From positions 17,868,941 to 17,932,940 of the forward strand of contig OY992834.1 of the NCBI GenBank assembly GCA_963921425.1: a stretch of DNA of 64,000 nucleotides. Reading direction: 5' to 3'. Positions 20,362-33,584 of this stretch are shown piece by piece (positions within the stretch are counted from its first letter, which is position 1; each line of letters opens with the position of its first letter). The stretch is from Dryas octopetala (Eukaryota; Streptophyta; Magnoliopsida; Rosales; Rosaceae). A program made the translations under genes and the position numbers. Under the pieces are notes generated by a model, which was given only the letters and a program-made list of their open reading frames with translations, was not told the origin of the DNA and did no database searches.

Positions 20362-23300
20362 CTACTTACAAGATTTTGAAGCTTTTGAGATCATGTGCTG
20401 CTTAGAGAGTATCTCCGCAATGTGTTGGCGACCAAATATGTGAGAGTTTTTCAGTATTAGGTTTCTCATAGATGAATCAACAACATAACCTTGTCCCGGC
20501 ATCCACTGTAGCATTTGCAGAAGCAATTCTTTCTTCTCAGGGTGTGAAATATAGCGTGATATGGCCATCTCAAATAAGCCCTGTGGAATGCAAGAAGGAT
20601 GCTGAGCTATGATTTCTTAAAAGTAAAAAAAACTGAAACAGAAGAGAGAAATCAAAAGCTTCTATTCAGGATTTTACATCCATTCTTTTACCTTAACATC
20701 CATTCAGGATTTCATTACTTATTTAAATTTTCACCACTAGTTTCTACAATGTGTCTCTCTTGTATATCCCCCACTAATACAAAAATAAGACAAAGAAGAG
20801 GTTGATAACAAGCTTTCATTGAATATAATCCACCAAAAGAGTGGAAAGATAAGATATATAGAACATAAAAAATGAAGAAACAAGAGAACAAACATGAATA
20901 AAATAGCACCAAGACAACCCCTTCACTAATCAACATGTTCACTAGAATTTTCAAGGTTCCAATAAGGGAACAACCATGAATTATCTGTGGTAACTGAGAA
21001 GTATGATGACTTGGAACGTGAATACAAGTTCATTTAATTTTTATGGTGCTTAGAGCTAGGACCAAGGTAAGTTCACCCTTTGCTTTGGGGATCCTACAAA
21101 CTGGGTGGTAACTTAAATCTAATCTTCATATCATGTTACTTTTTCAATATCTGTTTTTCTAGCCTTACTTTGTAAGCACACATGAGTGTGCGCATATACA
21201 TGTGTGAGTAGTTATGAAAGTGCCTAGGGACCACATGCAAGTGACACAGTGAGGTATATGCCCAACCCTATATTGCTGTTAGGTGTTGTTTGGTTGCTAC
21301 AATGGAATGGAAAGGAATGGGGATGGCAATGGAACCAAGTATGGAATGGTATCGATTTCATTGTTTAGTTGAAAACGGAAATCAAGATTGGAATCAACTA
21401 TGGATGCCATTCTGTTTTATGGATAACCATCAGAATGGAATCAAATATAAACTATTTTGGGAAAAAAAATAACCAAAATATAAGCAATAATTATCACCAG
21501 GCAACAGTAACAAAAATGTGGGTTCATAGAACAAGTTCCACAACCTGGGATTCTAAGTTCGACTCGATGATCCCGAGTCCCGGGTTCAGCACTTTGGTAC
21601 ATGTGTCACGAATCATGGGCTCAGGGTCTTGGGTGACAAGTCTTGATCCCGAAACCCTGGGTCCCAATCCGGAGTCAGAGGTCCCAACTCTTGGATCCTA
21701 GGTCATGGGTCCAAGGTCCCCGGTCCGAGGTTCAAGGTCACGGGTCTCAACACCAAATCTCATGGCTCGGACCCCATATCCTAGATCTTGTGTTCAAGTT
21801 CTAGAGTCCAAGTCCCAATCTCGAGTTTAGTGTCCAGCATACCAAGTCTTGGGCTAAGGTTTTAGGTTCGAGCTCTGGTGTCGAGTGTGGGTCCCGGTAT
21901 CAGGTCGGGGTCCCACGTCCAACTTCCATGGTCCTATGTCCCATTCTAAGGTCCCCATCAAAGTTCGGGGCTTGGAGTCCTGAGCTCAAGTAAACTGTAG
22001 GAATGAAATGCGCATTCCCAACATCTTGGGAATGGGGACTCCTAATGTCTTAGGAATGGGATTTCCTAAAGTCTTGGGAATGGGCATTCCATTATGCACT
22101 AAACAATGGAATGGTCATTCCATTTCATCTCATTCCTTCAAAGTAAACATCACCTTGGTACTTGCAAAATAATCCATAATCTTGAAGTCAATCCAAAACA
22201 TTGCACCTGCACAACGTAAAATACTCAAGAAGAGTATTTTTCATCATTTGTTTTTAACTTATTTTGTGGCATGTGACATTATGAGAGTTTAGCTTTTCTT
22301 TCTTTTTTTTTTTATTACTTTTTTTTTTTCTCTTTTTAGTTGAGGGAGCTTTGAGAGAAAAAAAAAAAAACACAACACAACAAAATACATACATTCATCG
22401 TGAAATGTGCCTTTTAATTATAAGTGAGGCTATTTAGATCCCTTTATTGCTCTGCGGCCAGCTTTTTCTGAGTATTATAATCCAATTTTACCCTTGAGAA
22501 AAAAAAAAAAAAAAAAAACAAGCGGAACTCGGACAAGAAGAAAAAAGAAACTTTGCCCCTCTCCCTCTCCCTTCCCTCGGAAACTCATGGGCACCGATGA
22601 GTGCCTCTACCTATTTTTGCAGCAAAGCATGGCTTGATAACTCACCCACACTACCACAAATGTCCATGTCTCATCCTTGTTCTAAATATGCATGGCTAGC
22701 ATCTGAAACTCAGAAGCAAGCTGCTTGTAGAAAAAAAAAAAAAACAAAAGTACAAACTTTCTGATGCAACATATTGACACACATGATCATTTACCTGATC
22801 AATCTTGCAGCCAGAACCATCAATTGCCTTCAAAACATCATTTATCAAGTTGATGTTTCCTGACCTCATAAAGACAGTTGCAAACTTTTTAACAGCAGGC
22901 TTAGAAATCAACCCTGCATTGTCCTGACAAGTAAGAAGAATAGTTAAGAGAAACAGTTGCAAGCTATGCAAAAAGAAACTTATCTTTAGAAAAATATAGC
23001 TAACCTTGACTACTACATAAGCATCTTTGAGAAGCCGTCCTGCTACTAGAATATGCAGAATCTTCTCATGAAGGGCCCTGCACATTGTTCGCTTGCTATA
23101 TCTCAGCATATTGTAAACAGAGTATGCTTCTGAATATGCTCTTATCTTACCAAGAAGAAACATTAAGGAGGAACAAAGTTCCTGCAATACAGCACATTGT
23201 TACATTGGAGTTGGCTTGCCAATTATTATCACAAGGTACCACAACTTTTTCAACGCATCATATCTTTGCACCATAAAGAATTCTGATGCTTTACTTTCAA

Positions 23301-26300
23301 AATAAACAAGTAACCTCACTAGGTACTGCAAACATTACAGTTTCTATCCCTCATTTGTTTAACTAAGGGCTCCAGAGTTCTAAGCAAAAGAACTGTTGTG
23401 ATTCTCCTGTCCGGACATCTGGAATTTGCTTAAACTCCGGTTCTCATATAGAGGCAAGTAAATTGACAAAGGACAGCTTGCAAAGAATTCCTACAGTCAT
23501 ATTATGTTCAAATTTGTAGCTGGTTCTTTGTTTTCGCTCTTTTATTGAAGAGAATGAAAGTAAAATGGCTGTGTTCAACAAGAATACTTGGGAAAATGAA
23601 TCCTGTAAGAACACAATACCTCATCTGGTTGGTAGCCTTTGTTGTGCATGTCCTCCATGGTCTGATAAGCAAGCAAGTATAACTTCTCCTTACAGAAATA
23701 TTTTATTAGGATATGAAAGGTATTATAATCAGGAGTGATTTTTAATTCATCCATTTTTCTCAGCATTTCCATTACACTATCCATTTCACCAGCTCTGCAA
23801 TATGCACATATCATTGTATTCAACATAACCAAGTCATATCTGTCATGAGTTCCTTCAAAATCCTTAGCCAACTGCTTTGCATCTTCCAGAAGCCCACCTC
23901 GACAGAAAGCTGAAATCATGATACTGTATGAATAGCCATCTGCAAGTGGGAAAAAATCATAAATTTTCAGCACTGAAGACAGAAAATTAGACTTCTGCAG
24001 AGGAAGAAGAATTCTTCAAAAAAGACAAATTCAAACTAAGTATCTCTCCAAGCTCCAAAAATATTTACACTGCTTGTAGGCGTCACTTATTTTTACAGAA
24101 TAGGGATTCACGCACAAGTTTTCTGTTACTGAGGGTATGTAATAGCAAGTATTTTGCAGATATCATTTATGAAGACCTTATTTAAATTCAAAGATTTAAT
24201 TTTCAAATTTTGAGTGAAAATTTATATGGGCTATAGAGGAATAGCAATAATCATTAGCTTGGATCATTACCTATACATACTTTTGAAGACACAAAAATGC
24301 ACAATCCAATTTGCCCTGAGGCTTTTAGTGAATTGTGTGTCAAATAACAATATGCATGTTTTTTTTTTTTTTAACCCTAAACAATATGCATGTTTAAAAT
24401 AACAGGAAAACTTGCTTTGAGGATTTGTCTATAATAAAACATACCTGATCGGATGGATTTCTCCTTCATTTCTTCAAAAACCAATTTAGCATCATGTATA
24501 CGCCCAGCCTTAGCAAGGGCATCCATCAATAAACAGTATGGCATCTACAAATAGACTTAATTTGATGAGAGAAACAAATAACAAAAAAATAAAAAATAAG
24601 AGAGAACTAAGAAAATGCAGCTAATGAAGCTTAAATAAACTTGTACCAATCTTCCAAGAAAAAACACACATCAAAAGCCATAGGAGTAAATCTTACAAAC
24701 CCAAAAACTAAATAAATGAAGTTCCCAGAAGTTATACATAAAGAGCTACATTTTCAAATTATGGTGGTCCATTATTTGACAAGCATGAGTTACATTGCTG
24801 CAAACCAAATAAAGATTACTTGGTAGTGTCACTAATTCCGAAAGCACATGATGTTTCTGTAAGAATTTGACTGATTGGGCTTAGTTGATTATGTGTACCG
24901 TATATTAATTTTAACTAAGGCTAATAGAGTAAATGCATCAGATTTATAGTTTCCTTATAAAGTGGACTACCAGGTCCAACGTGGTATAGGATAAGTTCAT
25001 TAAACTAACAGATACTATGTGTATGCTTTCCACATCCCTTAATAGGTGGGACGTGGGTGGTTTTGTATCAATATAAGGAGAGGTCCCTGCTCTCACTAGA
25101 AACAGTTCTTTGAATGCCATTTTGGTTCCTATTACCAAATAGAACATTCGGCTGAGGAGAGAGCAGAAGACTTTTTCTTCTACTTTCAAAGCGGCTTCAG
25201 AATTATGGTAAGCCTGTTCTTGATGGTGGCTGTAGGTATTTCTCTACTACCTTGACTATGTAATTCATAGTTTGTATACTTAAGATTATGTAAATATCTT
25301 ACAGTTGAAGCATAAGATACTGAGATATTTTGAAAAGGAGACAAATTTTATTGAGATAAGATACAGAAAGATCATTCCAAAAGAATACCAAAATAGCATT
25401 TTATTCAATTTATATTATGACTTATTTTTGTAAATGACTGAAGGGATTAAATTATAGGCAATGAGACAAAAGTTAATACTATCTGTTCAAGCAAGCAAAT
25501 AGAGGTTTCAAAAGGAACTGGAATCAAAGCCTTACAAATGGTACCTAAAAGAGATTAATATCATAGTAGTTTAAACATCAAAACATTTTGTTGGCCTAAA
25601 TTTGTACTTGTCAGTTCCTTATTTAACATATTAGATGAACTCGTGCAGATTACATAATTTTGAGATTTCATAAACTACCCTATTCGGCTCTAAAGCACTC
25701 TTTAGTCTTTCCAAAGAGAAAATCATACCAATGACAAAAAAGATAAATCTTGGATTTTTAAACTCACAATTTAGAGGTAAAGATCATAGTGTACCTCATC
25801 TTCAGCATAGCCCAAAGCTTCCAGTTCAGCTAATAATTCTCTTGATCTTTCAAACAACCCTCCTCTGACATAAACCTTCAATAACGTTGTCAAAATAACC
25901 TGCAAGCATTTGCATTATGAAAAGGAGGATTCATTATCACTGAAGTCACATAAGCTACACCAAAATTTGGCAAAGAATAAATAGGTTGGCCAGATCAGAA
26001 TATTAGTAGGTACAAGGCTGCCCATTGAATGAACTAATAAAATAAGCCGCACTTACATTACCAAACCACACACTACAAAGCATCTACACAAAATTTCAAC
26101 ATTGATTGATATTTCACCTAAAATATAAGCAAAATTGTATCGGTCAACAGAATGAACTGACAAATGCTACTGCCAGATTGCAGGTATTGGCGATAGTTAG
26201 AATATACAATAATTGTTTGCCCACACATCTTAATAGCTTAAGCCATTGAGAATTGTGATAAACTAACAAACTTTTTTATGGCATCAAAGCAGGAGAGACT

Positions 26301-26947
26301 GAGTTCAAATCACTGCAGTTGCAACCTCTCAATATAAGTTGAATTCCAAATGCCGGGTTCTAGTGGTGGAGAGAGGCCCATATGTGAGGGGAATTGTTGG
26401 AATGTAAAATAATTGTCGGTGCACATCCTAATGGCCTAAGCTTTTGGGATATTGTTAAACCAACAAAGTTTACAATTAATGTGTATTATCTTAACATGAT
26501 ACGTAAGAAACTACATTAATTCAGGGATATCATGTTTACCCAAACCTAATTCAGGGATACAACACTTAATGGAGAGGGGATTTGAATTTGGGACATCCTT
26601 TCTAGGGGAGAGATGTGGGTACCAACTAGGCCATCAGCCCAAACCTATTTAGAAAATGTAGGCATTGGCATCTTGTGTATAATGATTAACAAAACAAAAA
26701 ATAACAACGATGCTCAGGGGAACTAACCTCTTATAAGTTATATCTTACTGACCAAAGAACTAGGTCAGTTAAGGATTTTAAATGCTGGTGGTAACAAAAC
26801 GCCCAAAACAAAAGTTAGAATAACATAATAATTAACCTCTAATAGTTTAAAGCCTAAGCATTTATATATAATTTAAGAAATTAATTCCTAAATTCAATTT
26901 CCCAAAAAGATAAGTAATTCCTGAATTCTATTTTATTTTTATTTTAA

Positions 26948-26985
<38 letters not shown>

Positions 26986-29900
26986 CCTAAGCTGGCACCT
27001 ATGCATAAATAGTACAATTCTTGTATCTTTATCATCCCAACATGTATAAAATCTGCCAGTTAATCTTCAAATATTCCTTAAGATATTGAGAAAGACTGAG
27101 AGATAGATTAGAGAGAGAGAGAGAGAATAAGAAAAAAAAAATCATGCACCTTTCAATAAAGAGTTTAATGAAGATAACCATTGAGGTTGAGGGTGAGGAT
27201 GGCAATGAAGTGTAAGCAGGTGAAGATAAAATGAATAAATTGTAGACCAATGGATGACTGCTCATAAGTTTCATATAAAACTTTGAAGTTTCAGTACCAT
27301 GTAACAGTGTGAACAAGTAAGTATACCTACAAGGCACCCTCATCTCCAGTTAGAACTAAAAAGATTACTATACCTAACATTTTCAAGTGGCTATGCCTTT
27401 TTTGGAGTTTATATAAGACTTTTAGTGAATGACAATAACTGAAAATTGAGTGGTTCTGTATGTTGTTCTACTAAAACCTAGGCATCTCAAAGAATACTTA
27501 TGTGAATGATTATATTAAACTATCCATTAGGGTTGGCCAAAAAAAAACTATCCATTCATATAACCCTTTGTGTATAACTCTTCCAATTAGACATATCATT
27601 AATGGAAACAACTACTAATATTCAAATCTCAAAGAAAGGTAATCATTATGGTAGTTAAACATGAACAAACCTTATTAGGTACTAACCCTGCAGATTTCAT
27701 ATCTTGAACCAAATCATCAGCCTTTTTGTAGTTCCCACTAATAGAGTAAGCATTGAGCAAAGAGCTAAAATGGAATGCATTTGGTAAATGACCTTCATTC
27801 TTCATCTGCTTAAAATAACTTTCTGCTTCCTCCAATTTATTATTTGAAGCACAGACAGCTAATAGAGTACCGTAAATTACACTGTCCATCTCCAGTTCAT
27901 TATGCTGTAATTCTTGAACAAGTTCTAATGCCTTAGAATAACCATGTTTGATTCTGATACAACCTGCAAGCAGCTGAGGATGATAGTAGATAATAATGAA
28001 TGTTGATTATATAAATAAGTAAATTAGTATTAGACTTTACATATTTCAGGAAAACAAGGGGCTGTTCAGAAAATTAACATCTATTGTTGCTAGCTGGTAT
28101 TAGACTTTACATATTTCATTGATGAAACTAATATTTAAATATGTTAATTTAATTATGATAATGCACAAATTTTTTTTTTATTATCTTTGATAATGTCTTC
28201 ACCTGTTTACTTCATAGGGACAGAAAGTAAGAAATGTCACTGCAAAACTGTATATACTTTTTTTCTTACACAATATAGCAATAAATTAGTATAAAACAGT
28301 TTTACTTGAAGAAAACCAGGAGCTATTCAGAAAATTACAATGTATCGTGTTAATTGGTGGTAGAATTTTATATTTCATTCATTTATGAAAACTTCTAATT
28401 TATTAATTTTGATAGTTATAATAGTTGGCAATCATTTTGTGTTCCATTTGATAATTTACAAATCTGTTTGCTTTATGAAAAATGAAAGGATGAATCAAAT
28501 GTCACTGAAAACTATGTCTTTTATCATTTTTCAAGGAGAAGCAACTTTTGTTTAAAATGCTAAGGACACCAAAATTGAGATGCATACCGTACTATATGTA
28601 ACAGCATCTGGTGTTAAGCCATCCTGCTTCATCTGGTCAAATAATTTAATGCTGCCATCAACCTTACCACTCCTGACCAGACTACCGAGAACAGAATTGC
28701 ATATGTGAACATTCTTTTTGATTGATTGATCTTTAATGTTATTGTATATTTCTAGTGCCTTTACAGGATTGAGGCTCTTTCCCATGAATTTTATATAGCT
28801 GCTATAGGATGATGCACTAATATTTCCAGTCTGTTGCATCCATTCAAAGAGCTGCAATAATTGCAAACATATTATAATATTAACAACTGGAAGGAGAAAC
28901 TTGATAAGGCATTTAATTAGATACACTATTCAAAAAGATGAGAAAGGAAAAATAACATATTATGCTTGACCAGCAGTAAACCATGAGCACTAACACGAAA
29001 AGGGAAAATGAGAGAGGAAAGAAGGGAGGAAGGGGAGAAAGAGAGAGAGGGAGAGACCATCGGCATGTTTTTTCTTAACACACAATTTGAGATTCGAGTC
29101 CTGGAAGTTAAATATGAACTGCAAGATTGAAAACCTTTGCAACACACAAAAAAATTGATCAAAGAAATATTCAAAGAACGGCTTTCGAAATCTAATACTG
29201 GTGCTAAAACAATATTACGTGTAAGAAAGGACAGATTTAACCAAACATAAACTTGAAAAATAAAATAATGATAATAATAATAATAGCCTTAAGAGTTTTC
29301 CAAGTCATAGCACCTGGGAAAGATCATGCCATCTTTTCAGCATCCCAAAATGGCGTATTATGGCATTCAAGTCTTGAACCTTCAAAATCCCACGTAATCT
29401 GAGGGGGAAATTTAATGTGAGTAACACCTACATAACCAGACAAGATGTTTCACGCTTCAAAATTACTTCAAGAAGGAACAAAGAAAATACACTATTATAA
29501 AATTTTAAAACTCTGGTTTCATAAGTGAGTCTAAAATCAAAATATTTTTTCCTTCAACCAAAATTAATCAAGGAATTCATTGATTCTATTGGAACAGACA
29601 CATAATCATTTTACTGCAGATAAGCTATGCTATATCCCTAAAACATTGGCTTAATATATGAAGTCAAGCTGCTAATTAACCTGTTATGAAAGCCATCTAT
29701 GAATAAATTAATTAAGGAAGCGACAAGAAGAGTAAAATAAATTCACCAAAGAATATCACACATATAATTACTAATAGAATTCTAGAATAATGTAAGAGGA
29801 AGGCATATTTCAAATATAGAATGTGACAAACATGAAAAGAGACACTAGTAATATGCAAATTTAGCAGGCCCTCCAGGAAAATTAAAAAAAAAAACAAAAT

Positions 29901-31044
29901 TACACATGGGTAAGTCTTTGTGAAACCATAGGATACACAATGTAGATAACAAAGACACAAAGAACAAAGGGTTCCAAACCTTAAATAATATTTTCAATTA
30001 TGTTCTAGTATAAAACTAAAAAAACAAACAAAATAAAGGTTACTTTAAAGCCTGGTATTAATTCAAAGAAATAAAAGTGCAACAGTGCAGATAAAAATGA
30101 TAATCAGATGACATGAACAAAAAAATTAGCCAATATTGACAAATATCAGACATATCATTTCAGGACACATTAAAACCATCTTCTAAAATAATAATGGCAC
30201 ATTCTTTTTGGCAAAGTGTACAATGTCCTTAACACCGGTTAAGTTAATTAAGAAATATGGAAAGATAGTAGCTCATTAATTGTATTAATCACATGAACTG
30301 AATCTCAACGCCACTACAAACAGAAAAATGTCAGTGAAAAAATGAAAAGTTCTTTTGCTGAGTAACATTCAAATTGGGCGGGCCAATAAATAAACACTTC
30401 ATACATCACAAGCATCAAATTGGACCAAAATATAATGAAACTACATCATGCAGTCACATATTGCAAAACCCAGTTCAAGTTTCAATTAAAAAATTTAGCT
30501 CATGAAGAAAAATCTGTAAATATGTCAAAAAGATAAAAATAAAATAAAATACAAGACAACATAGCCAATTCAATGCATTACTTGCAATTCAAACAAAACA
30601 AGCTAACAGTCAACCAATTACAAAACCCAGATTCTAATGGAATGTATAATTCATTATTCACTCAGAAAAATCAAAAAATAAATGTGCAAAAAGGTAAAAG
30701 TCAAATAAAACACATAAAAGAAAGAAATATCAAATGGGTCATGTTAAAGTAAGAAACGAAAAGTACCTTGTAAGAGCTGAGTCCAAGTCAGAGGACTGTT
30801 GGACTTCAAGAATAGCAGACTGTCTAGTTAAGTATTGCCTGGAGTGAGGAGGCTTTGGGACCCTCCTACTGCCATTGTTGGGAGGCTCCGCGGGAGGTTC
30901 TTTGACAAGAGTTGTAACACAGCAGAAATGAGAATTCTTAGCTCTTGGGCTACGAGGGGTTACAGAGAAAGTAAAAGGAAGAGAAATGGGTGAGGGGCGG
31001 CAAAGGACATGTTGGGCACCGAGGCCGAGTACCGACACCTCCAT
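20362..31044 (-). CDS. EMB3103: Pentatricopeptide repeat protein, chloroplast type (At1g10910-like)
   Basis: Ten exons join in frame to 659 codons plus a stop: 31044-30767, 29398-29314, 28851-28588, 27973-27671, 25899-25795, 24544-24445, 23939-23620, 23181-23005, 22923-22795 and 20580-20362. All introns are GT-AG. The first about 60 residues are Ser/Pro/basic-rich like a chloroplast transit peptide. After the TRQSAILEVQQSSDLDSAL stretch come P-type PPR motifs, for example KALEIYNNIKDQSIKKNVHI, GSIKLFDQMKQDGLTPDAVT and ADDLVQDMKSAGLVPNK. The C-terminus contains LLQMLQWMPGQGYVVDSS. Order, length and text match what I know of Arabidopsis At1g10910 (about 664 residues). Family role: sequence-specific binding of organelle RNA; the target is unknown. 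The start is the first ATG after a leader and precedes the transit-like region. Introns carry a TIR element, a tiny LTR element and a duplication, none touching the exons. Confidence 0.95.
21281..22155. mobile_element. TIR element with degenerate GGTCCC-type interior
   Basis: Left end AGGTGTTGTTTGGTTGC and right end AAGTAAACATCACCT are inverted relatives. Next to both ends are GGAATGG/CCATTCC-rich subterminal arrays. The middle (about 21540-21990) is a long run of variants of GGTCC, GAGTCC and AGGTCATGGGTCC. It is in the last intron of the PPR gene. No ORF; target duplication not resolved. Confidence 0.55.
26194..26465 (+). mobile_element. Miniature LTR retrotransposon (TRIM/SMART-like)
   Basis: Two direct repeats of about 75 bp (26194-26268 and 26394-26465) share AATAATTGT, CACATC.TAAT.GC.TAAGC and end in AAC(T/C)AACA. 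Right after the first is ATGGCATCAAAGCAGG, close to the plant initiator-Met primer site TGGTATCAGAGC. Right before the second is the purine tract GTGAGGGGAA. This is the LTR-PBS-PPT-LTR order of a 272-bp non-coding LTR element. The two repeats are clearly diverged, and no 5-bp target duplication is visible. Lies in a PPR-gene intron. Confidence 0.55.
28045..28480. repeat. Diverged tandem duplication in a PPR intron
   Basis: Two copies about 265 bp apart share GAGCTATTCAGAAAATTA (first copy GGGCTGTTCAGAAAATTA), GCTGGTATTAGA/TTGGTGGTAGAAT, TTTCATT and TAATTTAATTATGATAATG-like text. Confidence 0.6.
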
Positions 31045-33584
31045 TGCAGTGTGAGGAGGATAAGAGAGAATGAGAGATATCAGAGCAAAGGTGAGAGCTT
31101 AAGCGGATGCATTTGGTGTCACCGCATTCGAGTGTGTCTCTCTTTGCGTCTCACCCCAGAAAATTCCTATTTGATTTCCTCTGTCAACTATGTGAAATGC
31201 TCCTTTCAAAATTTGTTCTTTGAGCAGCTCTTTGCTTCATTTACAGAGGCTGGAAAGACAGACAGACACATCCGAGAATTACTTACATGTTCCTGTAATA
31301 GTTGATTGTACATACATATCTAAGTACTTCCGTGGCCAATTCAAGCAGAAACAACACAAACTACACACCCAAAATAAAAAAATGCAGAAGTTTTATCTTA
31401 TTTTTTCTGGGTCGTAGAATTCATCGATTGGGTAGCTTAATGACAATAGAAATTGGGAAAATTAAAAGTTGGGACTACTTGGAGATAAATATGATTGGCA
31501 AAAAAGAAAGCCTAAACTTTAGTAGCTGATGAACAGAAGATAAACAGAGAGAGATAGAGAGAGAGTGAGAGAGAGGCACACCTGAAGAAGACGAAGACTA
31601 GCATCGACTTGGTGAAGGTGGGTCTGCACTTGACTTGGTTGAATTGGTCGTGGCGACTTGTTTGCCCGGTGGCTGGGCTGTTTCGTTAGCGCTTAGAGTG
31701 GTGATTCTTGTGAAATATGTGATTGGGTGAGTTTATTATGAGGAAGAAGATATCCTGCATTTAGAGGTGTCAAATTTGGGCTATTTCTCCAAATTTCTTA
31801 TTTTATTTTTATTTACGAAATTATAAATTTGACTAATACAGTAATACCAAAAGACCATAAAGGAAAACTATTATTTTTTTTTTTTTTTTGAGAAAAATAA
31901 AAATAGCAAGAACATGAGCCAACTGCAGAAAATCCTTAAAAGTGAAATAGTAAAGTGAGATGACTTGTAGGGCTAAATCTTCCATGGCATGTCAGTCTCT
32001 CTGACTTGTAGACATCGTAAAATGTTTATAATATTTTTAGTCAGAAAAATATTCATCATGTTTTCAGTAGAAAAATATTTAGAAGAATAGCAATGTAATA
32101 AGTTGCTGACCATTATATATTTAAAATACCCAAAATAGGCATGAGTCTTTTTCAGACAAGGCAACGTCATGCAGCAGAGAAGATAAGGACGTAACAATGG
32201 CTTTTAACATTTTCCTAGCTCTTCTTTGGGAACTGTTTGGATATTCAAGTTTGAGTATGATGCAGGAGCAGAGGGTTAATCAAAATTAATTCAGCCACAA
32301 CTTATCCCAAAGATTATTTCCAACATAATCGGCGCTAATATGTTTCATTAAATGTGATTTCTTACCTAATTAGTATTTAATGTAATATTTCATATTATAT
32401 TTTCTAGGATCTTTATTGTTTTTCTTTGGCTACAAGGAACCTTAGGCTATTTAAGCCATGTCTTGTAAATATTATAGGAGTTTTATGTGAATTTTAATAA
32501 TATTATATAAAAAAAGTGGCATGGATTTGCTATACCAAATTGTGAGTTTGCTTGTTCTTTATTTCTGGTGTCAATTGTGTTGTTGGAGGTTTATGTTCGA
32601 TACTTTTTTCCATCAGATCACCAATCACATGAGTTCATGATGGGGTCTACCATTGTAATCGGTGATAAGTACAAAGTTGGTACTCAAAAATGAAGTTTTA
32701 ATAACAAGTAGATACAACTGTAGTTGTCTTCTAACTGCAGCCGTCTTTTTTCAATAGTAAAGCTTTATATCCTAGTAATCTTCACATTTGTATCCGAGCA
32801 AGCTAGAACATGTATATAGGCAACCATTATAAGAGAGCACGCACAGCAATTTAAAAAGAACACAAACGTAGTCCTAAAACACCAATGAGAACACCTGTGA
32901 GGGGGAAACATAGGGTGGAGACTAGTACACTGTACACCTATTGTTGGGAAGGTTAGCACATCAAGAAGGATAGCGACTCCTGATTTCAACATTGGAAATA
33001 TGTTTCAGTTGCTTTTATCAATACCTGAAGCAGAGATTCTGAAAACGATATTTTGATGCTACTGTTCCTTTGTAAGTTGTTTATTTCTTACTGTTTCACT
33101 TATCCATAATCGTAGGTGGCTTGCTTTTTATTGATTTTTCAGATACAGGCGATGCATTGGTTAATTAAGTTCTTATATATAACATACTATTTTTCTCTCA
33201 TACAAAGTGCTTCTTTGTGGCATGGGGTGGTTAGATGTGATAGGACTATCATGTGAAGAGGCTGTAAGGAGGCAAGTGTACGTGTTACAAAATGTTAAAT
33301 TCATTAGTATTTTTAAAAATGGAATTGGGCATGTCTTGACTATCATAGGATTCTTAATGCTTCCTATATGGAGATTCGAGATTATGAAAATAATCGGACC
33401 CAAGGGATGCCGACGAATTCTCCTCGCCTCCATATCTAGATTGGAGGCTAGAGAAGTCGCCAGTACTGCTTAATTCCAATATTTTTCGTGGGCATTTTCA
33501 AATATATATAGAGAGAGAGGGAGAGAGAAAGAGAGAAAAAAACAAAAAAAACAAAAAGAAGTTGAAAGGGTGGCTGACCATAGG
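31045..33584. other. Intergenic between PPR gene and hAT-type element
   Basis: 31045-31110 is the probable leader of the PPR gene. A GC-richer block at 31600-31720 with TCTTCTTCAG|GTGTGC on the minus strand could be an upstream non-coding exon. 32220-32660 resembles LTR sequence but has no partner. An 88-codon frame at 33207-33473 has no recognisable domain. No other gene seen. Confidence 0.35.

Noticed and set aside
24870-25280. Solo LTR in a PPR intron
   Set aside because: TATA-like ATCAATATAAGGAGAG and leader-like text are suggestive, but I found no TG..CA pair, target duplication or second copy.
33207-33473. 88-codon plus-strand ORF as a small gene
   Set aside because: No recognised domain, neighbouring splice sites or leader; length is within chance for this region.
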